The translations under genes and the position numbers were made by a program. A model generated the notes under the pieces. It was not told the origin of the DNA and ran no database searches. It worked only from the letters and a program-made list of their open reading frames with translations. Shown here one piece after another: positions 32,940-44,665 of a stretch of DNA of 64,000 bases (positions are counted from its first letter, which is position 1; each line of letters starts with the position of its first letter). Origin of the DNA: Archegozetes longisetosus. Its lineage: Eukaryota; Arthropoda; Arachnida; Sarcoptiformes; Trhypochthoniidae. Location: assembly GCA_018873245.2 (NCBI GenBank), contig JAEMBT020000003.1, positions 984,447-1,048,446 on the forward strand, in the 5' to 3' direction.

Positions 32940-33492
32940 TATTTTCACAAAATAAATTCAGGTTAAGGAAAATCATAAAGTGAACGATTAGGTTTATTAT
33001 AACGATCAATAGTACACATGACTAGTGACTTTAATATTTGTTTGCTTATCAAGCGAACTTTCATTTAGAGCACAAAATTATATTTTGCCAACATTGACAT
33101 TTAAACGGTGCTATAACACACATAAACATTTGATTAATATTTACTGAAAATGTTATCTTCCATGTAGCTACCTAAGATAAGATTAGGCTTAAGAAACAAA
33201 TCCTAACTAGTTGAAAAGTTGATATGATTAATTGTAATCCTATTAAGTTTAAACATAGAAGAAAATTTATTTACTGCCCCTTGCCAATCATCAGATGAAT
33301 TTCAACACTGATCTAGTCATCCATGACTAGAATTACCACCTGCACAGGATCTGCCTGTATTGTACAGGATCCATGAATGGAAATGAAATCAAAACAAAAC
33401 ATTTGATATTTAATTAGGATGGCAAAACTGAAATAATTATTTGTTTTGTTCAGATTGTTTGTTCCGATAGTACATTACTTATAAAGAACAAA
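32940..33492. other. Upstream region of the LRR gene
   Basis: AT-rich. Must hold the promoter and 5' UTR of the LRR gene; no unambiguous TATA box could be chosen. A small inverted motif around TACAGGATCC near 33360 is noted without interpretation. Confidence 0.35.
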
Positions 33493-33501
33493 CTTTTGAA
33501 T

Positions 33502-33784
33502 GCTAGCACGACATTACAGCGCAAGCAAACACCGCGTACGACACTACTGCGGTAACGACACTACCGCGCAAATGAGACTACCGCGCAAATGAGACTACCG
33601 CGTAAATGAGACTACCGCGTAAATGAGACTACCGCGCAAACTCCATCAACGGGTAAAATAAATTTCTCGCAACTATACTACCGCACGGTAGTGACGTTTG
33701 TGCGATTGTGTCGTTTGCGCGGTAGTATCGCTCGCGCAGTAGTGTCGTACGCGGTAAAGTCGTGCGCTGTAGTGTCATGTAATC
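33502..33784. mobile_element. Foldback/MULE-like element with 17-bp subrepeats
   Basis: A perfect 9-bp duplication CTTTTGAAT flanks it (33493-33501, 33785-33793). Ends GCTAGCACGACATTACAGCG and GATTACATGACACTACAGCG align base for base. The left side holds five or more tandem units around GACTACCGCGCAAATGA and the right side inverted units (TTTGCGCGGTAGTATCG). The core is only about 30 nt. Same architecture as 18121-18793 and 37567-38051, with different unit sequence. Confidence 0.8.
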
Positions 33785-33842
33785 CTTTTGAATAACTTTT
33801 TGTTAATACTTTTTTACAACGAAAAACTGATTATAGTTTGTA

Positions 33843-34851
33843 CAGTCGTTTGCAAAACCTCGAGAAGTGGTTTTTGAGCGTTCTATACCCCTAAAAGTTG
33901 ATCAATTTGGATGACATTTTTTATGAATAAACTATGAGTTGTTAAGAACATTTTCACAAAGCCGCTTATCAAAACTTTCAAAAGTACTTAGCTAATCCAT
34001 GTAAACATGTACAGAAAAACTGCCGGTTGAATTCGAGTTTTGATGGTTAGAATCAAAACTACTTTAAAAATAAGTGAATACATATATTTTTGTTCGACAT
34101 AAAAGTTCCTCAGTTCATAATTGGTGCGCATTAAACTTGAGATTCCGTTAATTTCATTTGAGCGTAACTTTTGAACCAAGAGCTTGAACTACTTGAAAAT
34201 GGTATCAAATTGAAGGTATTTTAAAGCTTTATAATGAAATTTATTAATTTCTTGATAGCGAAACTTTAAAAATTATTGAATTTTATCATTAAAGAAAAGT
34301 CAAATTTAGAATCAAAATGTAAACAAACATTAAGTGATTAAACATCTATAAGCATAGTTATTAAATTTTTAATCAAAAACTGTATACAAAAACATGAAAT
34401 CATATTATTTTGATTACGAATAGAAAATCTATATATACAGGCATAATCACAGATTGTTCAAAGAAGAGCTTTAAAATATCTTCAATTTGATACCATTTTC
34501 AAGTAGTTCAAGCTCTTGGTTCAAAAGTTACGCTCAAATGAAATTAACGGAATCTCAAGTTTAATGCGCACCAATTATGAACTGAGGAACTTTTATGTCG
34601 AACAAAAATATATGTATTCACTTATTTTTAAAGTAGTTTTGATTCTAACCATCAAAACTCGAATTCAACCGGCAGTTTTTCTGTACATGTTTACATGGAT
34701 TAGCTAAGTACTTTTGAAAGTTTTGATAAGCGGCTTTGTGAAAATGTTCTTAACAACTCATAGTTTATTCATAAAAAATGTCATCCAAATTGATCAACTT
34801 TTAGGGTATAGAACGCTCAAAAACCACTTCTCGAGGTTTTGCAAACGACTA
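33843..34851. mobile_element. Tc1-like fold-back, two near-identical 385-bp arms
   Basis: Arms 33843-34228 and 34467-34851 are inverted copies with very few differences, around a 238-nt unique AT-rich core. The end CAGTCGTTTGCAAAACC (TAGTCG.. on the right) with TA at 33841-33842 and 34852-34853 is Tc1-like. The mirrored 63-aa frames in each arm are a by-product of the symmetry and show no transposase motif. Confidence 0.8.
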
Positions 34852-35090
34852 TACATTATTTTATACTTTCTTGAAATTTTAAACTAAGCACGAACTGGTC
34901 GAGTCTTTTACGTGATCTCTTCTAGAAGAATTGATGAATGTGTTGCCAGCAGGGGCGAAGTTATAAGACGTTGATCAGAATTACTTATAAAACTACAGAT
35001 ATTTAGCTAGTGTTTATTTATTCGTTAAAATACGTTCAACTCTTTGAAAGTTATTAAACTTTTTCAGATTGCACATTTCAACATCACTAA

Positions 35091-35522
35091 TAGGGTGACC
35101 AAGTGTCCCGCATCCCGCATGCACCTTTTGCATGATAGAAATATATTTTTAAGATGTAACTTTAAGCATTTACACTATAAGATTTTGTTTAATGCAAAGA
35201 ATGCAATTGTTTTGTCAATACGTTTCTTACTGCCAAAATCTTTGGTCTTATGAACTTAATCGAATGAATGTTAGTTTATTAAAAGCAGAATATGCATAAG
35301 ATTTCATTTTACAATGACATATTCGGAATTTTATGATTTCATTAAAACCAAAACGAACTATTGTATGCAGCAAAATTTCAGAAGTATAAGTTTTTGAATA
35401 ATGAATAAAGATTGTAAATTTTTAAATAAAATTTGTTTTAAAATTAAAACTTTTATGAAATATTTTATAAGGAGGCCAATTTTTTTGTTCCGCATTTAAT
35501 CGTTTTTGACTTGGTCACCCTA
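35091..35522. mobile_element. hAT-like MITE, TAGGGTGACCA family (copy 1)
   Basis: Ends TAGGGTGACCAAGTGTCCCG and the inverse of TTTTTGACTTGGTCACCCTA. Flanks ATCACTAA and GCCGCTAA agree at five of eight positions, all differences being transitions, consistent with an old 8-bp duplication. Non-coding. Confidence 0.7.
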
Positions 35523-37074
35523 GCCGCTAACCTTATGTGAGCATATTAATACTATGAGAGATGTACAAAAGAGGTCTAAAAGGTTTACCGAAGCTATTCA
35601 TCCATAAAATTTTCTCATATTATACTTGTGTCTCAATTTGTAATTCAGTTGTAGTGAGCGAACGCATTTTTAATGTATGGCTTCTAACACTTTGAGGGTC
35701 TTATCGTCATGAAAACCATAGATATAGAAAAAATGATTAAATGTTTTCTTTATAAATATTGAATCCCTTTTTTATTGGATTTTTCCCGATTCAAACTTAA
35801 AGTGTAAGAGCTTTAAAGCAATCAGATTTTCAGACTTTCAATTATTTGATCTTTGGCACAATATTTGCTACGCTCGTATTTTCGACCCTTCCAACAAAAT
35901 CGAATACAGAACATATGGTTGAGGGCAATATCAAATTGACCAAAATTATTAGTTATCATTCTGTCGTACACATCGGATCTCTCACTAAGCCAGTCGCTGG
36001 ATGTTTCTCAATTTTGAACCTTCCATTTGGATAGAAATAGGCATTATTCTGGTATTTCTTTGATTATTAATGACTTTCTTGAAGAATCTTGAAACTTTTC
36101 TGACAAGTGTTTGGCAACTGCAGCTCCGTAACCAGGGTTTGAGCTCTGGTGAGGCTAAGGTTATGTATTTTACTCATAGTGGAAAGATTTTATTTCATTT
36201 AAAATATTTCGAGTCAATAGAATTTTTCTGTTACAATGTTTACAGTAAATGCATTGACAAATTCATCTAAATCTAAAGCTATGGCTATTTCTCTTTCTAT
36301 CGATATTGTACTAATCCATCCAACCTTTCATTTGACATAGAATTTCTTGAATAAGTTCTATTTTTAGGTTCATGTGTTTACAAAAAGATATAAATGTCTA
36401 TAAATGCATTATTTAGTTATTCATCACTTTTTGGTCAATAACAGCAAATATTCAATAAAAATGATAAACAGAATGTATATTACAGTTAGATGTTTGAAAA
36501 TTATTCCAGTTTTTCATGTTTTTAAAAGATTGCCAACTAATCGATTGTTTCACTACTCAAACATATCTACACACATTTTTCTGAAAATCTCTGATGGGGC
36601 TATAGCTCCCTTAGCCCCTTATGTGGTTATGGCACTGCAACTCTGTACTGTTTCCTTCCAGGATTGTATGATCAAAATTATGAATTCTATACTCGAAAGT
36701 TTTATTGTTGGCATTTGGCTATTGATGGCTGGAGTCGTGATATTCTGCGCATTCACAGGTTGTGTTTGAGATTTTATGATCCAGAAAGCTCCGGTTCAGA
36801 AAATTCGTTCGTGGAATGATTTGTATTATATGTGAAAGTCAAGAAAGTATCTGTTACATGATTTCGCTACGAATCAGAATTGGCTCGAGATCTCAGATAA
36901 AGAATGACTGAATTCTCAATGAGAAAATTTTTGAAGATTTTATACAGAAATTTCTGACTGACGAATATGTTATCTCCACTGAATACTACGCATTGGGACA
37001 TTTGAAAATGGCTTCAAAATATGTTTGAGAGATGACAAAAAGAAGTCTCCTGGAATGGAGTTAGCTATCTTGTA
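35523..37074. other. Stretch with no supported gene
   Basis: Contains three medium frames on the plus strand (35846-36034, 36070-36270, 36404-36769) without recognisable domains, consistent codon use or splice signals. The motif GGGGCTATAGCTCCCTTAGC near 36596 suggests repeat origin, but no second copy could be aligned confidently. Confidence 0.35.
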
Positions 37075-37510
37075 TAGGGTGACCACCCGTCCCGTTTTTC
37101 AACTTTCACTTTGGAAAATGTGTTTAGAAAAATATATCTTAGACATTCAAACATTGAATTTGTTTTACAAATGATAAGGGATAAAGAAACTCAGTTTAAT
37201 GTTTTGAACACCTGTTATTTAAAATCAAAAGTTATGGAATTAATCTTTTCTGCCTTAACTTATATATGATGCAAACCAGTATTTCTTTGTTTTGAATGAC
37301 TAACTTTTGAAAGATGCCATTTCTAACAAAAATATATCTTTGAAACCAACCATGATTAATAACTTTCAATATTTTAATATTAGAATGTGTTGTTTGACAC
37401 CTAAATATTTGTGGTGATTAATAAAAGCGGCATTTTTCTTCAAAAAATATAAGGGTTGCTCCTTTGATATTTTTGTCCCGTCACGAGAGAAGCCAGAGGT
37501 GGTCATCCTA
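37075..37510. mobile_element. hAT-like MITE, TAGGGTGACCA family (copy 2)
   Basis: Ends TAGGGTGACCACCCGTCCCG and the inverse of GGTGGTCATCCTA. Flanks ATCTTGTA and ATCGTGCA match at six of eight positions, as expected for an aged hAT target duplication. Non-coding, AT-rich core. Confidence 0.75.
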
Positions 37511-37566
37511 ATCGTGCATCAGAAACAGGTGGCTGAACATTGCTTTATAGTATGATTGTTACCAAC

Positions 37567-38051
37567 GGTGTCTTATCACTCGAGCGAAAGCCATTTAGGC
37601 GAAACCCACTTGCGCGAAAGCCAGTTGAGCGAAAGCTACTTAAGCGAAAGCCATTTCAGCGAAAAAAATTTCATTTATGATTCTAATATCTGTTTATTTT
37701 TTTAGAGCTATAATTAATTAGAGAATTGAGGGACTAGTCCTTATTCAAATAGCAGATCTACTAATCTTGAATTTTTAGATGCTACTTCACATATAATATT
37801 TAATTGAATCACAAATTACATTCCTCCCACTTAATTGTTTTGTATTACATCATGAATATTATTAGTTGATAAATGTTTCTTATTTAAGCTATTTTTTATC
37901 TCTATATATTGTAACGAAAAATGGCTTGAAATCAAGATTGATCAGAAGATACTTTATAGCCTCTTTATAAAAATGATTTAGCAAAGTTACAAGTAATAAA
38001 TTTCGCTTAAAAGCTTTCGCTTAAACGACTTTCGCACAAGTGGCATAAACC
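37567..38051. mobile_element. Foldback/MULE-like element with GCGAAAGCC subrepeats
   Basis: Flanked by GTTACCAAC and GTTCCTAAC, a 9-bp duplication with two differences. The left end has six tandem units of about 15 nt around GAGCGAAAGCCATTT. The right end has three inverted units (TCGCTTAAAAGCTTTCGC, GACTTTCGCACAAG). The core is AT-rich. Terminal GG..CC matches 18121-18793. Confidence 0.75.
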
Positions 38052-38059
38052 GTTCCTAA

Positions 38060-40560
38060 CAATTAGAAGATTAATATGGCAACAATGAGCAAAACGTAAA
38101 GATTGATTTTTTTAATTTGATTTCATTTTTCTTCAATGAAAATTTTATAGTATAACTTATTTGAAAAAGGATGTTATTGTGATCATTGGACAGAAGAAAT
38201 GATGCGAAGCGTATGGTATTGAAGTGGAAATCATAGTAGTAATGATAATGATATTGAATCCTTGACTTTGGAGATTTTGAGCAGAGCTTTTAAGACTTTC
38301 ATTTACTAAATGACTTTAATGATTACTTTATTTGTAGTGGAGTGAATTCACTATTTGGAGGGCGAATGAAACAAAATTTAATTGAAACTTTGAAAACTTT
38401 TAAGAAATTTCTCTAGAATTTTTATTCAATTTTTTCTCTCAGATTCAATGTTTGGGATTTTATTGTGAAAATGAATTTATAGACAGGGCTAATGAGAAAA
38501 GTTACTGATGTTTATCTGGAGACAGTGAAATCAAAGTGATTTTCAATTTTAATCTAATTTTCTGTTGTCAAGAAGGTATTTTTTCACTTAATTCAAGTTA
38601 TTTCTAAACCACTTTTTGACACGTTGCTTTATTATCAATGATTAAAGTTTTTAATTGTAAAACTATGCAGGACCTCAATTTTCATAAAATCATTAAGGCA
38701 TCACTTCAAACTTAGAGCAAAAAAGAAATCTTATTTCAGATATTTCAAGATTGTAGACAAGCTTTCTTCAGATTTCAATATCTAAAATAGTAATAAAAAG
38801 AAGTCTAAATACCTAAATAACTCGTTATGTTCTGTTATCCGATTCATCAAAACTAATACTTCGTTAAATTATCAGTCAAATTAGTGATTTAATTGATTGC
38901 TGGAAGAACAAGGTAACAAATTGCTTTCATAATATTTACTTAACCTGTTTTCTCATAACTGATTTATCACTTATTTATCAAGAAACCTTATTTTATCACT
39001 AGAATAATATATAGTTTGACCGGTCAATCTTAAGGCTAACTGTTTTTCAGAAGTCAGAAGTCAGAGTCAAAGCTATGATTTTCACTTAAAGCTAAGCTAA
39101 AGGGTCAGAAATTTTAACTTTGACTCCCAAAAATGATTTAGGCAGTATTTCAGTGAAACTATTAACATTCCCTGATCTTTAATATGATTGGTTTTTTCTA
39201 CTCTAACCCTATTGTTAATCCTATGTCTAATTCTATTGAGATTTTCTTTAGTTAAATATATTAGGAAAGTTTTTCGGAAGATAAGAAACATTCATTTCAT
39301 TTTGAAATTTTAAAAGTTGAACAACTTGTCTCTATCTTATTTCAAAGATTAAAACAACGAACAAAAGCAACGAAAAAGGTGAGAATCGTAATTGATCGTA
39401 TTGAAAAATAAAACTTTTGAGAGTTAAGCTCAAAGTTAAAGTTAAAAAGTCAAAGTCAAGGCTATAAGTTAAAGTATTGTCAGACCAAAAGCCAAGCTTT
39501 AGCTTAGCCATTTATACATTATTGCACTAAACATAATACGACTTTGGTATAGTTTCATTTGTATTTTTGTAGACTACGCGCAACGATAATATTTCATAAA
39601 TTCGAGTTGAGCTAGGTCTATTTTTATCAGCATTGCCTTAACTTAAACGTGAGTGTCATTTACAACAATACAGATGATATTCTACGCTAAAGCCCAAAAC
39701 ATAAATGCAAATAAGCCAACTTTGTGCTGCCTTGAACTTCAAGCCCAATTCAGTCTATCTGTGAGTTTGTAAGTTTGAGCCTGAAGCTCAGAAAGTATCA
39801 ACACATCTCAGTTCATGCTCAAAGCCTGGACTTTGAGCTTAAAGCGCAGCTCAATGAAGCAAAGTAGAAAATTTGTAGAAAACTCATTCAAAATCAATAC
39901 TTAAGTAGTCTTTACTGCCTTTTAAACCTTGCTGATTTATATTCAGATACCTTTTATCAAATTTCTATTGAAGTTTATTTAATTTAACCTTGATTAATTG
40001 TAATCTGTATGATATTTAATACTTACCCACATTCATACTTATGTAGGCTAATATGTACTGGTCAAACGCAACTATGACTTTAGCTATAAGTTTATAAGTA
40101 AGAGTACAGCTCAAGGCTTTACAACACGAGTGCAGATCGTCACACTTCTCAGCTTTTGAGCTTTTGAGTATTTTGAGTTGCTCAGCTTCAACTCACACTT
40201 TTAGGGTTACGTACAACTAAAGTATCAAGTAACAGTTATTATCTAATATGCTTTTTAGGCACAGTCTATTTTTAGTTGTTTCTAAGCCGTACTTTCAAGT
40301 ATTCATAAGCAATTTTCCAAATTTTCGTAACCAGAATCTTCTCTTATAAAAATAAGTTTATTAGTCATAAAATCAAGAAAATCTTATATAAGAATAAAAG
40401 TATTTTTCATAAAAAATTTACGATAATTGAATATAAAATGAAAAATGAAGTTTAGCATAACTAAATTATGACTTTCAATATGCATCTGGAGTCGAGTTTT
40501 TTAAGTACTGTTATACTGAGAGATTCAAGTAAGAATAAACTCTTGAAAAGTCTCTGATTC
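38060..40560. other. Repeat-like intergenic region
   Basis: No gene is supported. Two zones look like further elements with oligomer-rich ends: about 39050-39510 (AAGCTAAGCTAAAG and GCTTTAGCTTAGCC units in opposite orientation) and about 39690-40210 (AAGCTCAAAG-type units in both orientations). Edges and target duplications were not resolved. Confidence 0.4.
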
Positions 40561-40649
40561 TTTTCAATTGTTATTCAAGTGAGATGTCAATAGGATTTGA
40601 ATGCGATTATGATAGCAGCTGAAAATCATAGACGAAAAGTGTTCCAAGT

Positions 40650-41014
40650 TATTCAAGCAATGTCTACAAGAGATAAGCCATAGATGCTTGTTATGAGTAA
40701 AGTATGATAAGTCAGTCATCTTTGCTATCATTAGTAACAATAAATTCTAGACAAGAACAGTAGTTCTTACGAAACTGCTTATTCAATAATCTTAGACTAC
40801 AAGATAATGTATGGGTTGACACTAAAAGTATCAATAATAAATTTGGTTTCAAATGGAATGACGGGTCGAATATTGAGTAGAATAATTGGACCCAAAACAG
40901 ATCTTCAGATGATTTGAGCAAGAATTGTGTTCAAATGCAGTGAAAAGATTCGTCAACTAGTAGTCGGTGAATTAGTAGTTTGTATGGACGACAGAATATG
41001 ATTGTATGCGAAAA
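40650..41014 (+). pseudogene. C-type lectin domain, decayed
   Basis: One continuous plus-strand frame from about 40677 reads AIDACYE-stop-SMISQSSLLSLVTINSRQEQ, stop, FLRNCLFNN, NVWVDTKSINNKFGFKWNDG, NIE-stop-NNWTQN, NCVQMQ-stop-KDSS and NMIVCEK. This is the C-type lectin fold in order: the ..A..AC..LLSI..EEQ.FL helices, the VW(I)G-like core, the WNDG..NW loop and the terminal NCV..W..N.IVCEK with its Cys pair. At least four in-frame stops (TAG, TAG, TGA, TGA) disrupt it but no frameshift is needed. The calcium-site EPN/QPD tripeptide is not evident. Signal peptide and other exons were not found; further coding-like sequence may continue to about 41400. Confidence 0.65.
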
Positions 41015-41439
41015 GTTGCAGATCTGATCCTTTTCTGGTTTGTAAAAAGCGTTTTAGAGTCAAGAACTTCAAAGATTTGAGAGTGAAAGATCAAAGGATT
41101 CTAGTTCTCTTGAGCTTAATGTATAAGAGATGAGTCAGAGATTATTGAGTTTTAATCTTGAAACTAATAGCTTTAAATCTGTTGTTTTAAGTGCTATTAG
41201 TAATAACTATCAGAATCTGATAAGAAATAATACAAAGAATTCGGGAACAGATTCGAATTAAAAGTATTCAAGTTGTGATTCTACGAGATATCGATCACTT
41301 AAAAGCTTTAAATTCTAATAATCAGATTAAAGGCTTGAGAACAGACTTCATAACTCTCATTAATTCAAAGATTGGTGAATCTTCATCAAGCACGAGTAGG
41401 GCTATGACTGATATCAGGCATCATACCATTAATTATAGG

Positions 41440-42217
41440 CAGTGATGCACACGCTCGACGCTCACGCTCGCGCTCGGTCAGAAATTAGCGCTCGGCGCTC
41501 ACCTTTTTCGAGGCGCTCGAGCGCCGAGCGTTTGCCGAGCGTCAAGTAAGCAAAGTTCATGAATTGAAAGGCTTTTTCTGCATAAAATTAACTTGTTTTA
41601 TTTAAGCTGTAACTTTATCTGTATATAAATTTCATATATATGATACTCACTGATTGAAAACCATCCAAACAAATACTTTAGTTCAAAATCTGATGTCATA
41701 TAAATAAAATGTTTATATTGAAGATACGAAACCGTTTATAAAAGAGAGAGATTGCAATACATTAGAGTCCATATTTAAAAGCACTAAAAAGTCTAGTAAT
41801 AACTTATAAGTTAAGTTTATAACTTTTTTGAATAATCATTGACTTAAATGTTAGAACTTTTTGATAGTACATTTTATACCAATCTCTGTCTGTCTGTCTC
41901 TCCTTCATAAACGCTTTCATGTGTAAACACACTTAGTTTCAGACTCAAAAAGATTCTGTCTAAATTCTTTAAAACAGAATAAGTCATAAATTTTTGTGTA
42001 AAATTTTATATTCAGTAAATACTAACTTTTTTGCATTAAAAAAATATCTATACTATATTTCTAATTTGGGAGATACGTACTATGACTTGACGCTCAACGC
42101 TCGCGCTCGGCGCTCGGGGTAAGACGCTCGAGCGTCCACTCACGCTCGGCAAAAGTAGAACGCTCGGCGTTCGCGCTCGCTACCGAGCGCCAAACGCTCC
42201 AGCGTTGAGCATCACTG
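41440..42217. mobile_element. hAT-like element with GCTCG-packed ends
   Basis: Ends CAGTGATGC and GCATCACTG; flanks ATTATAGG and GTTATACC share TTATA at the centre. Each subterminal zone (about 100-130 nt) is filled with GCTCG and CGAGC units in both orientations and would fold strongly. The 540-nt core is AT-rich and non-coding. A fixed short motif repeated in the subterminal zone is the usual layout of hAT transposase-binding sites. Confidence 0.7.
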
Positions 42218-42615
42218 GTTATACCTATAAGTCTTATGTGACGAATGATGAAAAACTCTTAAAATCAGTCAAATATAATCAAAAATATAATTAAAACATT
42301 TGTAAATGTAATCAATGATTATTCAAAATGAAATAGTTGAAAAAATTAGTGTCTAGTTTTTGTCCATTTTTTATCAGTATTATTTGATAAAGTTTCAGTT
42401 TTAAGTTGAAAAAATCTGGTCAGTCTAATTGCAAGTAAATTTTAAAGTTTTAAGAAAATCTCAAAGAGGGGACCCTTCAATAATTTATGACGCATTGAAG
42501 GTGATACTTTTCAGTTTCAGCTAAGTTTATTATCAATACTTTTTTCTCCGATTGGCTGCTAGTGAGAACAGAATTACCTCATTGATGGCTATTTCCTATT
42601 CAATCACTCGCGAAA

Positions 42616-43964
42616 TAGAGTTGTGCGGATCTAGTTACTCTGAAGTAACCGGTTTCTTGGTTACTGCTACTGTCAAAGTAATCGATTATTCTGTTACTTT
42701 TTACGGTTACTTTGTAACAATTGATTTATTAAGATCAGAACTTCCGAAATAATTAACTATCAAATAGTATAATTAAGTATCGTTTAAGGATTATACAGGG
42801 TCGGAAAAATTATTTTCTCGTAGTCTAGAGCAAGACTATAATAGTTACAGCAAAACCAATTGCATATTCGGATTCTGCGTTAAAGAAATACATTGAAAAA
42901 GTTTGTGTGATAAACTTTAACATAATGATTATACAATTACTACAGGCGTGGTTCACTCTTTACTAAGGTGACCAAGTCAAAAACTGTTAAATGCGGGACA
43001 TAAAGAATTGGCTCCCTTATAAAAATTATTTAAAAAGTTTTGATCTGGTTGAAGTTTGAAATAGCAACTATTTGAAATATAAATTAAAGATTTGATTAAG
43101 AGTCGCACTTTATAAGAGTCACGCATGATGTAAATGAAAACAAGAAATCAGGTAAACGGATTAAAACTCATTTTATCTAAGGACTTCTACATATTTTAAG
43201 ATAAGAAACGTGTTGAAAACAAAATTGCATTCCTTGCATTAAACAAAACACAGGGGAAATTTGTTAAGATAAATCTTAAAATGTATGATCTTTTCCGTCC
43301 TGCAAAAGGTGTATACGGTATGCGGGACAATCCCGTACATTGTGCGACACTTGTTCACCCTACTACATATTGCAAACTAATCAATTTACTTTTCAAGAAT
43401 GCCAGAGATCCAGATATACACTTTTTATTAAGCTACCCTCATATCTGACAGCCATTTAGTTGTACTTTGTCGAAAAGTCTATAATTTAAAACAATAAATT
43501 CTATAATAAAAACATCTTTTTGTAACCTAATAAACTTATTTTATTAACTATCTAGAACGAAGTAGATAATAAACATTAATGAACTTTTTAAATGTACTTT
43601 TTAGCATAGAATCTGAATATGTAATTGATTTTGCTCTAGACTACGGAAAAAATAGTTTTTCTGACCCTTTAGATTATGACAGAGTTTGTTAGAATTTATT
43701 TTAATTATAGTAGTTTGTAGTAGCATATTATCATTAATTTTAGAAATATAAACCATGTATTATAAACGAAAAATGTTTGTTTACGACATGGTATTTTATA
43801 TCTATATCAATTAACCGTTTAAACAAAGTGAATTAGTAAAAAATTGGAGAAAATTTTAAAACTATTGAGAGAATAATCATTTGCAAAATCGAGTAACCAG
43901 TAACCGATCATTTTGCTAATTAACCAAATAACCGATTACTAGTAACCGCGTTCGCACAACTCTA
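42616..43964. mobile_element. hAT-like element with GTTACT-rich ends, inserted in the MFS pseudogene
   Basis: Ends TAGAGTTGTGCG and CGCACAACTCTA. The flanks TCGCGAAA (42608-42615) and TCGCAAAA (43965-43972) are an 8-bp duplication with one mismatch. Subterminal zones repeat GTTACT/AGTAAC motifs. Removing the element and one duplicate rejoins the transporter homology. A TAGGGTGACC-type MITE is nested inside. Confidence 0.8.
42964..43362. mobile_element. hAT-like MITE, TAGGGTGACCA family (copy 3, nested)
   Basis: Ends TAAGGTGACCAAGTC and the inverse of CACTTGTTCACCCTA, in opposite orientation to the copy at 35091. Shares CGGGACA and the AT-rich core type. The flanks match poorly, so the target duplication is eroded. 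Confidence 0.65.
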
Positions 43965-44290
43965 TCGCAAAATAAGTGTTTTGATAGCTATTAAACTTCA
44001 ACAAATAATCTTGTATGACTACCTAATTTTAATCATAGCTATAGTCATTCTCGTATTCGCACGAAATTTTATGAAATGCTCATGAAAAGCAAATATTATT
44101 AATATAATAGATTTTGGATATTCAACGATGTTTGCCGCGATCTTAGCTTTCTCGAAACAGTATATTGACATAACTAACTAAATCGAAGCTATTCTATTGT
44201 TTTCTTCTTGTTATATTAAATTTTTGTTTTCACTTTCATTGTAGGAAATTTAGTTGAAAATTTTTCACTAATTTCATTATATTCAAAGCG

Positions 44291-44663
44291 AAATATCTAT
44301 CAATAAGCGGTTTTGTTTTCATTTTTATTCTTTATTACATCCAAAAATTTTCTGATAAATGCAAGAACAGTTAATGATCTAGATTAATTTAGATGATCAT
44401 AGAATCCATACTATATGGAACGTTAGATAAATTACAAGTATATTAAGCACTTGTTCACAATATATGAAAATAGTTGCACAAATGGAACTCCTTTGTAAAA
44501 TGTAACAAAACATTATGAACACAAACATCTAATCTTAAGATATTGGCATTAATGAACTAGTTTTGATGGCTTTGAACTCATTCCTTAATTATTCTTAATA
44601 AATTTGACAATAATTAGCGAGACTTTTCAGGTACACAAAATACTTATCAAATATGATAAGATA
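44291..44663. other. Spacer, nothing recognised
   Basis: AT-rich DNA between the MFS pseudogene and the mariner fold-back. Confidence 0.4.
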
Positions 44664-44665
44664 TA

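Larger units (their letters stand above)
42486..44290 (+). pseudogene. MFS sugar-transporter paralogue, split by a hAT element
   Basis: Sequence on both sides of a 1349-bp insertion aligns with exon 4 of the intact transporter at 48372-49090. Left part: GTGATACTTTTCAGTTTCAG.. ACCTCATTGATGGCTATTTC matches the intact CTCATTGATGGCTACTTC. Right part (43965-44290): AAGTGTTTTGATAGCTATTA matches AAGTGTTTTTATAGCTATCA, and TTTGGATATTCAACGATG matches TTTGGATATTCAGCTATG. Several indels and stops break the frame. Earlier exons were not recognised upstream. The copy lies 1.7 kb upstream of the intact gene in the same orientation, so it is the dead half of a tandem duplication. Confidence 0.75.

Noticed and set aside
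32940-32948. Start of the two-unit LRR gene at 32948
   Set aside because: The codon is GTG; the first ATG in frame is at 32939 and already begins a signal peptide.
33540-33640. CRISPR-like array of regularly spaced repeats
   Set aside because: Units are directly tandem without unique spacers, inverted copies follow, and a 9-bp target duplication marks a transposon; the host is eukaryotic.
33988-34707. Two identical 63-aa proteins on opposite strands
   Set aside because: They are mirror images produced by the palindromic arms of the Tc1-like fold-back, with no recognisable domain.
35846-36769. Three plus-strand frames as exons of one gene
   Set aside because: No domain, no consistent splice sites and no family resemblance.
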